Assembly (NCBI GenBank): GCA_013203065.1
Contig: JABMQV010000844.1
Span: forward strand, 1-5,795
Length of the DNA stretch: 5,795 nt
Direction of reading: 5' to 3'
Source of the DNA: Desulfobacteraceae bacterium
GTDB lineage: Bacteria; Desulfobacterota; DSM-4660; Desulfatiglandales; Desulfatiglandaceae
The translations under genes and the position numbers were made by a program. Position 1 is the first letter of the stretch; each line of letters starts with the position of its first letter. Positions 1 to 5,499 of this stretch are shown here, in pieces. A model generated the notes under the pieces. It did no database searches and was not told where the DNA came from. It worked only from the letters and a program-made list of their open reading frames with translations.

Positions 1-1
1 C

Positions 2-199
2 CTGTGCAGAAGATGCGTAAGGGCGTGCAGTGAAATCGCCAAAAAGGATGTTTTTGGCATTGGTTACCGGGGGTTTCAATCAAAGGTGGTGGTGGATTGT
101 GATGAACCGCTCAATAAGGATGTGTGCAAAGAGTGCGGGATCTGCATTGACTACTGCCCGACCAGTGCACTGAGAAAACCAAACAAGGGGGTGGCGTGA
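2..199 (+). CDS. NuoG/HoxU-like iron-sulfur protein, C-terminal part (5' end outside window)
   Basis: Only the last 65 residues are in the window; the reading frame is open from the first complete codon at 2 to the TGA at 197-199. The visible part opens within a cysteine cluster (LCRRCVRAC, the last three ligands of a C-x2-C-x2-C-x3-C motif). A GIGYRGF segment follows, then a complete second motif CKECGICIDYCP, so this is a two-[4Fe-4S] ferredoxin-type region. The order CVRAC, then G-x-RGF, then C..CG.C...CPTSAL is that of the N-terminal part of NuoG and of HoxU, the electron-wiring subunits of complex I and NAD-reducing hydrogenases. The protein ends shortly after the second cluster, so it lacks a large NuoG molybdopterin-like domain and is closer to HoxU in architecture. 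The stop lies one base before the next ATG, indicating tight coupling to the NuoE-like gene. A plain ferredoxin or another 2Fe-2S/4Fe-4S electron-transfer subunit cannot be excluded because the N-terminus is missing. Confidence 0.8.
   Translation: MCRRCVRACSEIAKKDVFGIGYRGFQSKVVVDCDEPLNKDVCKECGICIDYCPTSALRKPNKGVA
185..191 (+). promoter_or_regulatory. Ribosome binding site of the NuoE-like gene
   Basis: AAGGGGG lies 9 bases before the ATG at 201, inside the last codons of the preceding gene. It supports 201 as the true start of the NuoE-like reading frame even though that frame is later broken. Confidence 0.5.
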
Positions 200-200
200 T

Positions 201-377
201 ATGGGGAGAAAACAACAGGACTCAGCAGGCCGTGAAACCCTGCTGGGGATGATCAAGGGGGAGCAGGAGACCTCAGGTTTTGTGTCGGAAGCGGCCATTT
301 GTGGGATGGCCGAGTCCCTATCCTTGCCCGTGATAATATTGACACCTATCTGGAGCATGACGGATTTAAGGCCCTGA
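201..377 (+). pseudogene. Truncated NuoE-like (24 kDa, thioredoxin-like) subunit remnant
   Basis: The reading frame starts at ATG 201, one base after the upstream stop, and ends at TGA 375-377 (58 codons). About residues 25-43 contain GFVSEAAICGMAESLSLP, which matches the conserved N-terminal helical region of NuoE/HoxE (the G-F/Y-[IV]-s-x-e-A-[IM]-x-x-[IV]-A-e-x-L-x-[IL]-P block). Intact proteins continue there with a V-x-G-V-A-T-F-Y type segment and then the thioredoxin-like [2Fe-2S] domain. In this window the similarity stops near base 327-331. The remaining 14 codons are the wrong frame of the NuoF-like gene. All four [2Fe-2S] cysteines, expected as C-x4-C and C-x3-C, are therefore absent, so the product could not carry its cluster. 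The simplest explanation is a deletion of several hundred bases that removed most of nuoE and the start of nuoF. An assembly join is the alternative. Confidence 0.7.
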
Positions 378-1303
378 AAAAGGCCCGGGAGAAGATGTCT
401 CCCGAAGAGGTGATTGAAGCGGTAAAGACATCCGGGCTGAGAGGCAGGGGAGGGGCAGGGTTTCCTTGCGGATCAAAATGGGAACTGGCGAAAAAGAGCA
501 AAGGGGCTGAAAAGTTCCTTATCTGTAACGCCGATGAAGGTGAGGTGGGGACGTTTAAGGATAGATACGTGCTTCAGCATGACCCGTTTTCGGTGATTGA
601 AGGGATGGCCATAGCGGCATATGCCATTGGCGCCAAAAAGGGGTATATCTATCTTCGGGGTGAATACCACTATCTTCTGGAAGGGTTAAAAAAGGCCATT
701 AACCAGGTAAAAGAGAAAGGGTTTCTAAAAGACCTCGATATTAAAATTGAGGAAGGGGCCGGGTCTTACATCTGCGGTGAGGAATCTGCGCTTATGAATT
801 CCATTGAGGGGAAAAGGGGAGAGGCCCGTTTTAGACCCCCGTTTCCGCCCACAAGCGGACTTTTTGAAAAGCCCACCATCATCAACAACGTAGAAACGCT
901 CATGAATGTGCCGCATATTATCCTAAACGGGGCCAAGTGGTACAGCAAACTGGGGACGGGTGAGAGCAAGGGGACAAAGCTGTTCTCTGTGAGCGGTGAT
1001 GTGGCAAGACCCGGGGTGTATGAGATGGAACTGGGCTGCAGCCTAAAGGAACTGGTTGAAGATCTGGCTGGTGCCAAAGAAGTAAAGATGGTGCAGATAG
1101 GGGGTTCGACCGGCGGGGTTGTTCCCTCCGCAATGATAGACACTGCCCTATCCTACGAGACAGTCCTTGGCTCGGGTGCGGTGACGGTGTTTGATGAGGG
1201 CCGGGATGTGATAGACTTTGTGTACCGGACCGTGGAATTTCTAAATGAAGAGTCGTGCGGCAAGTGTACGCCGTGTCGTGAGGGGACCGAAGTGAGGGGT
1301 TGA
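299..1303 (+). CDS. NuoF-like NADH-binding, FMN-binding subunit, truncated at both ends
   Basis: This 334-codon frame encodes the core of a NuoF/HoxF-type subunit, which oxidises NADH or reduces NAD+ through FMN. Residue numbers count from the TTG at 299. GLRGRGGAGFPCGSKW (46-61) and NADEGEVGTFKDR (77-89) form the FMN/NADH pocket. GAGSYICGEESAL (from 153) and the following RPPFPP and NNVETL segments are also characteristic. ESCGKCTPCREGT holds three ligands (Cys320, Cys323, Cys326) of the [4Fe-4S] cluster N3. The fourth, normally about 40 residues later in a C-[AG]-L-G-type motif, is missing because the frame stops 8 residues after Cys326. At the other end, NuoF-like similarity begins near base 329 (RDNIDTYLEHDGF), directly abutting the broken NuoE-like sequence in another frame. 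No good start exists: TTG 299 is preceded only by a weak GGAAG, and the first in-frame ATG is at 395. The long open frame argues that the damage is recent or artefactual. As it stands the protein probably cannot hold cluster N3 or dock with NuoE, so it may be a pseudogene. Confidence 0.82.
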   Translation: MWDGRVPILARDNIDTYLEHDGFKALKKAREKMSPEEVIEAVKTSGLRGRGGAGFPCGSKWELAKKSKGAEKFLICNADEGEVGTFKDRYVLQHDPFSVIEGMAIAAYAIGAKKGYIYLRGEYHYLLEGLKKAINQVKEKGFLKDLDIKIEEGAGSYICGEESALMNSIEGKRGEARFRPPFPPTSGLFEKPTIINNVETLMNVPHIILNGAKWYSKLGTGESKGTKLFSVSGDVARPGVYEMELGCSLKELVEDLAGAKEVKMVQIGGSTGGVVPSAMIDTALSYETVLGSGAVTVFDEGRDVIDFVYRTVEFLNEESCGKCTPCREGTEVRG

Positions 1304-1306
1304 GCC

Positions 1307-1313
1307 GAGGAGG
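1307..1313 (+). promoter_or_regulatory. Ribosome binding site deciding the GTG start of the 2Fe-2S subunit
   Basis: GAGGAGG lies 9 bases before GTG 1323. The next plausible in-frame starts downstream are worse: ATG 1446, where family members usually begin, has GAGGGG touching the start codon with no spacing. This site therefore favours translation of the N-terminal zinc-finger-like extension. Confidence 0.65.
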
Positions 1314-1322
1314 TTAGGGAAA

Positions 1323-1913
1323 GTGAAAGAAAAATCAGACAGATATCTGTGCCCTTATTGCCAAACGACATTTGAGGCGATCGAAGCATTAAGAGATCAT
1401 ATGGTAGCGGAGCACAAATCTGAACCACTGCCTCCCCGTGAGGGGATGATCAAAATGACGATCAATGGTGAGACGCATGAGGTGCTGGTGGAACCGGAAT
1501 GGACCCTGTATTATCTTCTCCACGATAAACTGGGCCTGACCGGGGCGAAGATGTTCTGCGATAGGGGGGCGTGTGGTTCATGCACGGTGATTGTTGATGG
1601 GCGGCCCATTCTATCTTGCATGACATTGGCCATCTCGTGTGATGGCACTGAGATTGAGACAGTGGAGGGAGTCGCCAAAGAAAAACATCCCCTTGTAGAA
1701 TCCTATGTTAAACACCATGCCATGCAGTGTGGATACTGCACACCGGGGTTTGTGACGACGGCCAAGGCACTCCTGGACAAAAAATCAAACCCCAACGAAG
1801 AGGAGATACGAGAAGCCCTTGAAGGGAATCTGTGCCGGTGTGGCACCTATCCCCAGCATACTGCGGCGGTACTGGATGCTGCCAAGATCGCAAGGGGATG
1901 GATAGGGGGATAA
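1323..1913 (+). CDS. Molybdenum hydroxylase small subunit ([2Fe-2S]x2) with N-terminal C2H2 zinc-finger-like extension
   Basis: The 196-residue protein carries electrons between the molybdenum site and the flavin subunit. Residues about 42-115 form a plant-ferredoxin-like domain with CDRGACGSCTV and LSC, giving the first [2Fe-2S] ligands Cys79, Cys84, Cys87 and Cys99. Residues about 120-190 form the all-helical second domain with QCGYCTPG and NLCRCGTY, giving Cys136, Cys139, Cys171 and Cys173. This is the arrangement of CoxS, HcrC and the N-terminus of xanthine dehydrogenase. Family members are usually about 155-165 residues and begin near Met42. Here about 41 extra residues precede that point and contain Cys10, Cys13, Phe17, Leu23, His26 and His31 in the exact spacing of a C2H2 zinc finger (C-x2-C-x3-F-x5-L-x2-H-x4-H). 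The GTG start is chosen because of GAGGAGG 9 bases upstream. The stop at 1911-1913 is two bases from the next ATG, so translation is coupled to the large subunit. The enzyme role is firm; the role of the extension is unknown. Confidence 0.93.
   Translation: MKEKSDRYLCPYCQTTFEAIEALRDHMVAEHKSEPLPPREGMIKMTINGETHEVLVEPEWTLYYLLHDKLGLTGAKMFCDRGACGSCTVIVDGRPILSCMTLAISCDGTEIETVEGVAKEKHPLVESYVKHHAMQCGYCTPGFVTTAKALLDKKSNPNEEEIREALEGNLCRCGTYPQHTAAVLDAAKIARGWIGG
1904..1910 (+). promoter_or_regulatory. Ribosome binding site of the molybdopterin subunit
   Basis: AGGGGGA sits 5 bases before ATG 1916 and overlaps the last codons of the small subunit. It supports 1916 over the in-frame ATG 1832 that lies inside the upstream gene. 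Confidence 0.5.
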
Positions 1914-1915
1914 TC

Positions 1916-4336
1916 ATGGGGGACTATGAGAGGATCGCTGAAGAGGGGAAATTTAAAGTAGGGGCAGATCTTCCGGAAATTGCCTTTGACAGCATCGGAA
2001 AAAGGGGTGTCCGCCGGGTGGATGGGTACGAAAAAGCCAGCGGAGAGGCCATTTACAATAGGGATGTCCAGATCCCAGGGATGATTTATGCAAGGGTCTT
2101 GGCGTCCCCCTATGCCCATGCCAGGATTTTGCGGATGGATACCTCAAGGGCTGAAGCAACTCCCGGGGTAAGAGCGGTTCTCAGATACGATGACCCTGAA
2201 GTGGAAGGACGGGCACTAAATGGGAGTTACTTTGCCCCAGAGTGGGTGGATAAGGGGCTGGCTGGTTGGGCATTGAAACCGGTTCACCTGGTGCTGGGAG
2301 ACGAGGCATTCTACGAGGGACAGCCCGTTGGCGTAGCCATTGCAGCGGATAGTGAACAGATTGCCATAGAGGCGTTGCAGCTGGTGGAGATAGATTGGGA
2401 AGAACTCCCTTTTGTATTGGACCAAGAAGAGGCCCTTAAACCTGACGCACCGATTCTACGGCCCAACGCAGAGTCCAATATAATCCCAGGCGGTGAATTG
2501 GTTGAAGCGGTTTGCGAAGTGGGGGATTTGAAGGAGGGATTTCAAAAGGCAGACCAGATCATCAAGTTCGAGGCCAGGCGGCGTGCCCATCTGTGGGCAG
2601 GGGCGGAGCTGCCATGTGTGGTGGTGCGCTGGAGAGACGACAATCTTGAGATGTGGGTACATCAGCAACAGCCCTACCACTCAAAGATGCTGTTATCTGA
2701 ATGGATGGATATCCCCATGAACCGGATAACGGTGCATTCTCCTTACATGGGATGCTCCTTTGGCGGAAGGGGTAATCCTGCGAATGTCTCTGAAAATGGG
2801 ATGAATGTGATGGCCGCCCTGCTGGCCAAAAAGGCCAACAGACCGGTCAAGTTCTTATACGATCGCAGTGATACCTTTTTTGGTGAATCCGGCGACATGA
2901 TGATCAGCCGTTTTGAAGTGGGAGTCAAAAAAGACGGCACCATAACGGCCGTTGATATAAAGAACAATTTTGCCGTGTACATGTGTACCAATGGCGTGGA
3001 ACATTTTATTGAAAACACCCGCATCCCCCATCTGAGGTGCGAGACCGAAACAGTGGATGTGAGTATTGGCCCTGCCTGGTGGCACCGATGTGAACAATTA
3101 CCCAATGTCTTTTGTTTTACCCTCGTATTTGAGCGCGTGGCAGCGGAACTTGGTCTTGATCCCACAGAAGTGGCACTAAAAAATGACGGATATGAGGGTC
3201 ATGATATCTCGGCCCTGGAGGAGTATAAGCGTAAGCATGGGTTCCCTGCAAGGGATAGCCTGAAGGAGTGTATAGAAACAGGGAAAAAGGCCATCGGGTG
3301 GGATGACAAATGGCACCCACCGGGTACAAGAAAGCTTCCAAACGGAAGGATGCATGGTATCGGGTTCACTTGGGATCATGAATGGGATGATTCGAGGGGA
3401 ACGGGATCAGCCGCGGTGCTGATCGAAAACGATGGAACCGTGAGCATTATCGGACATCAATCGGATGTCGGGGTCAATTCCTGGACGGCTTACTGTCAGA
3501 TCGTTGCAGATGAAATGGGGGTCCCCTATGAGGATGTCCGTCTCAAGGCCTTTGATTTGGACCAGGGATTTGCCCTCATGTCACCGGATGGTTCCTGCTG
3601 TCTCTGCTCCAACGGGAATGTGATGAGAAAGGCAGCAGCAAAGGCAAAAGCCATGCTTCTTGAACTGGCTGCACAGAAATTTGGCGGTTTGAAGCCCGAC
3701 GAATTGGAAATCAAGGGTCGCAAGGTTTATGTCAAGGCAGACCCCAAAAAGGAAAAGAGTATTAAAGAGATTGTAAAAAATGCTATGCCCATGTTTGATT
3801 CCTGTGTGTTTTGGACCGAGGCTCCCATCATCGCCTGGGCATGGCACAATCAGGGAGTCTGGGGGAATTCCATTACTACAGGACGTCCGCGTCTGTGTCG
3901 GCAGGCCCATTTTGTGGAAGTGGAAGTGGATACGGAGACCGGGCTGATTGAAGTGACCAAGCTGGTCAATGTCAACGATGTGGGTAAGGCGGTTTCTCCG
4001 GAGACGGTTGAAGGCCAGATGTATGGGGGAACATACATGGGCGTTGGCCGAGCGCTTACCGAGGAAATGATCTGGGATCCGGCCACAGGGGTTCTGCTTA
4101 ACCGCAACCTGCTGGACTATAAATATGCCACCATGAACGATTGCCGTCCCATTGAGCCCATTTATCTTGAAACCGGATTGGGCCATGGGCCTTATGGCGC
4201 ATGTGGAATTGGCGAATCAACGCCCACAATCGTTCCGGCCATGTTTGCCCCGGCGGTTTACAATGCCATCGGCAAGTGGATTCTGGATTTCCCCATAACA
4301 CCGGATAAGGTTTTAAAGGCCCTTGGGAAGGCCTAG
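1916..4336 (+). CDS. Molybdenum hydroxylase large subunit (molybdopterin-binding, xanthine dehydrogenase family)
   Basis: The 806-residue subunit should bind the molybdopterin cytosine dinucleotide cofactor and hold the substrate site, acting in the cytoplasm with the adjacent small and FAD subunits. The N-terminal aldehyde oxidase/xanthine dehydrogenase a/b-hammerhead region (about 20-150) contains RRVDGYEKASGEAIY and SPYAHARI. GQPVGVAIA follows. The Mo-binding domain has GCSFGGRGN (279-287, the GGxFGG-type loop) and HQSDVGVNSW (the G-Q-G-type region). GACGIGES near the C-terminus includes Glu767, which matches the catalytic glutamate of the family. Length is normal and no internal gap is evident. 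The form I CO dehydrogenase AYxCSFR loop is absent; the corresponding region reads GPAWWHRCEQLPN (385-397), so this is not an aerobic CO dehydrogenase. A cysteine-rich SCCLCSNGN (560-568) replaces the usual glycine/serine-rich cofactor segment. The start at ATG 1916 is supported by AGGGGGA. The substrate is not predictable; 4-hydroxybenzoyl-CoA-reductase-like, purine, nicotinate or other heterocycle chemistry are all possible. Confidence 0.93.
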   Translation: MGDYERIAEEGKFKVGADLPEIAFDSIGKRGVRRVDGYEKASGEAIYNRDVQIPGMIYARVLASPYAHARILRMDTSRAEATPGVRAVLRYDDPEVEGRALNGSYFAPEWVDKGLAGWALKPVHLVLGDEAFYEGQPVGVAIAADSEQIAIEALQLVEIDWEELPFVLDQEEALKPDAPILRPNAESNIIPGGELVEAVCEVGDLKEGFQKADQIIKFEARRRAHLWAGAELPCVVVRWRDDNLEMWVHQQQPYHSKMLLSEWMDIPMNRITVHSPYMGCSFGGRGNPANVSENGMNVMAALLAKKANRPVKFLYDRSDTFFGESGDMMISRFEVGVKKDGTITAVDIKNNFAVYMCTNGVEHFIENTRIPHLRCETETVDVSIGPAWWHRCEQLPNVFCFTLVFERVAAELGLDPTEVALKNDGYEGHDISALEEYKRKHGFPARDSLKECIETGKKAIGWDDKWHPPGTRKLPNGRMHGIGFTWDHEWDDSRGTGSAAVLIENDGTVSIIGHQSDVGVNSWTAYCQIVADEMGVPYEDVRLKAFDLDQGFALMSPDGSCCLCSNGNVMRKAAAKAKAMLLELAAQKFGGLKPDELEIKGRKVYVKADPKKEKSIKEIVKNAMPMFDSCVFWTEAPIIAWAWHNQGVWGNSITTGRPRLCRQAHFVEVEVDTETGLIEVTKLVNVNDVGKAVSPETVEGQMYGGTYMGVGRALTEEMIWDPATGVLLNRNLLDYKYATMNDCRPIEPIYLETGLGHGPYGACGIGESTPTIVPAMFAPAVYNAIGKWILDFPITPDKVLKALGKA

Positions 4337-4340
4337 GAGG
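4335..4340 (+). promoter_or_regulatory. Ribosome binding site of the FAD subunit, overlapping the upstream stop
   Basis: AGGAGG shares its first two bases with the TAG stop of the large subunit and lies 5 bases before ATG 4346. This is a strong site that fits co-translation of equal amounts of the two subunits. Confidence 0.7.
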
Positions 4341-4345
4341 AAGAT

Positions 4346-5320
4346 ATGAGGAAGTTCGCCTATTTCAATGCCCGGACACTTGATGAGGCTGTGTCGATTC
4401 TAAGACGCTATGGGGGCAGGGCACATGTCATTGCAGGGGGCACAGATCTTATCGGAACAATGAAAGACGAGATCCTGCCGATCTATCCTGAGGCTATTGT
4501 TGATATCAAGAACATTCCGGGACTTGACGCTATCAGGGAAGAGGGGGGGAGTCTTAAGATTGGCGCGCTTACCAGACTTGAAGATATTGCCACCAGCAAG
4601 ATGGTCAGAGCGAATTATGGGGCACTGGCCGAGGCTGCCCGGAGAACCGCCTCCCCACACATCAGGGAGATGGGGACTCTTGGCGGCAATATCTGTCAGG
4701 ATATTCGGTGCTGGTACTACCGAAAACCCAAAAACCGTTTCCCTTGCCTCCGTAAAGGCGGTGGGCGGTGCTATGCGATCGAAGGGGACAACCGGTATCA
4801 TTCAATCTTGGGGGGGAGTGTGGACGACGGTTGTTATGCCGTACACCCCAGTGATACCGCCCCAGCCCTGATTGCGTTGGATGCCGGAATAAAGACTTCA
4901 AAAAGGACTATCAGGGCGGAGGATTTTTTCCAGGTGGATGTCAGCAAGACAACGGTCCTGGATGAAGCTGAAATAGTGACCGACATTGAGATACCCAAAC
5001 CACCTGAAAATGGGAGAAGTGCCTTTTTAAAGTTTGCACTGAGAAAGACCATAGACTTTCCCATCGTTAACTGCGCTGCGCTGATAGCCATCTCTGAAGG
5101 AAAAATTGTTTCTGCCAGGGTCTGTCTCAATGCAGTATATGTCAAACCCTACCGTGCTGTTAAGACAGAGGCGTATTTGGTTGGGAAGAAGATCAATGAG
5201 GAAAACGGAGAGACGGCAGGCATTGAGGCTGTTTCTGAGGCCAAACCCATGAAAGATAATGGATATATGGTTCAGATTGCCAAGACCATGGTGAAACGGG
5301 CCGTTTTGGCCTGCGGATAA
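4346..5320 (+). CDS. Molybdenum hydroxylase FAD-binding (medium) subunit with cysteine-rich loop
   Basis: The 324-residue subunit passes electrons between the [2Fe-2S] clusters and an external carrier through FAD. The FAD-binding domain (about 1-215) has AGGTD at 30-34 and MGTLGGN at 109-115, the two classic pyrophosphate-binding stretches of CoxM/XDH-type flavin domains. The C-terminal CO-dehydrogenase-flavoprotein domain (about 218-322) contains FLKFALRKTIDFPIV and ends normally. Between the second FAD motif and HPSDTAPALIALDA is a loop of about 45 residues rich in cysteine: Cys117, Cys122, Cys134, Cys142 and Cys163. It carries the RCWYYR, RKGG.RCYA and RYHSI.GG elements. A comparable insertion in the beta subunit of 4-hydroxybenzoyl-CoA reductase carries an additional [4Fe-4S] cluster, so the same is inferred here; which four cysteines bind it is not certain. 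The gene starts 9 bases after the large-subunit stop behind AGGAGG. It appears complete and intact, and it is the last gene before a 179-base gap. Confidence 0.93.
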   Translation: MRKFAYFNARTLDEAVSILRRYGGRAHVIAGGTDLIGTMKDEILPIYPEAIVDIKNIPGLDAIREEGGSLKIGALTRLEDIATSKMVRANYGALAEAARRTASPHIREMGTLGGNICQDIRCWYYRKPKNRFPCLRKGGGRCYAIEGDNRYHSILGGSVDDGCYAVHPSDTAPALIALDAGIKTSKRTIRAEDFFQVDVSKTTVLDEAEIVTDIEIPKPPENGRSAFLKFALRKTIDFPIVNCAALIAISEGKIVSARVCLNAVYVKPYRAVKTEAYLVGKKINEENGETAGIEAVSEAKPMKDNGYMVQIAKTMVKRAVLACG

Positions 5321-5419
5321 CTCTTCTGTCGACCAATGGAAAAGCCCCTGAAATATGAGGTTTTTGAAACGTGGTTCAGTTTCCGTGATTCCCTTATGCC
5401 AATACTGCGATCGTGAAGC

Positions 5420-5456
5420 TCAAGGGTGAACGAAAAAGCGATTTTTCTAGCCTTGA
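5420..5456 (+). terminator. Nested inverted repeat, possible terminator or mRNA structure
   Basis: An inner perfect hairpin GAAAAA-GCGA-TTTTTC (5432-5447) has a GNRA-type tetraloop. An outer arm pair, TCAAGG (5420-5425) with CCTTGA (5451-5456), encloses it. The inner stem is almost all A-T pairs and no run of T follows the outer arm, so this is a poor classical intrinsic terminator. It may be a weak bidirectional terminator or a structure in the leader of the following gene. Confidence 0.3.
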
Positions 5457-5484
5457 ACGGGTGTAAATATTAAACTTGTAGCAC

Positions 5485-5492
5485 AAAGGAGG
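5485..5492 (+). promoter_or_regulatory. Ribosome binding site of the short-chain dehydrogenase
   Basis: AAAGGAGG, a full match to the anti-Shine-Dalgarno core, lies 7 bases before ATG 5500 and fixes that start. Confidence 0.75.
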
Positions 5493-5499
5493 CTGTGAC

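Larger units (their letters stand above)
5321..5499 (+). other. Intergenic region between the hydroxylase genes and the dehydrogenase
   Basis: This 179-base gap is the only real intergenic space in the window. It is more AT-rich than the flanking genes and holds a nested inverted repeat (listed separately). A 26-codon frame from ATG 5336 to TGA 5414-5416 has no ribosome site and resembles nothing I recognise. A TTGAAC at 5453-5458 could serve as a -35 box, but no convincing -10 box lies at the right distance, so a promoter for the downstream gene is plausible but not demonstrated. The gap suggests that the dehydrogenase may be transcribed separately or through read-through. Confidence 0.5.

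Noticed and set aside
201..1303. Programmed frameshift producing a single NuoE-NuoF fusion protein
   Set aside because: Most of the NuoE domain, including its cluster cysteines, is physically absent, so a frameshift alone would not restore a working protein; no slippery heptamer was seen at the junction.
1832..1915. In-frame extension of the large subunit back to ATG 1832
   Set aside because: It would overlap 82 bases of the small-subunit gene, including its conserved CRCG region, has no ribosome site, and adds residues unlike the family; ATG 1916 has AGGGGGA at the right distance.
3914..3933. Short tandem repeat of GTGGAA units
   Set aside because: It simply encodes a VEVEVD beta-strand stretch in the large subunit; too short to be a meaningful repeat.
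3581..4186. Minus-strand open frame of 201 codons
   Set aside because: It is wholly antisense to the conserved C-terminal part of the molybdopterin subunit and shows no recognisable domain, so it is a shadow frame.
1916..4336. Aerobic CO dehydrogenase large subunit (CoxL)
   Set aside because: The form I AYxCSFR active-site loop is absent, and the FAD subunit carries an additional cysteine-rich loop not found in CoxM.
4497..4871. Plus-strand frame of 124 codons inside the FAD subunit gene
   Set aside because: It is an alternate frame of a strongly conserved gene, without its own ribosome site or domain.
5336..5416. 26-codon frame beginning at ATG 5336 in the intergenic gap
   Set aside because: No Shine-Dalgarno sequence, no recognised similarity and a length expected by chance.
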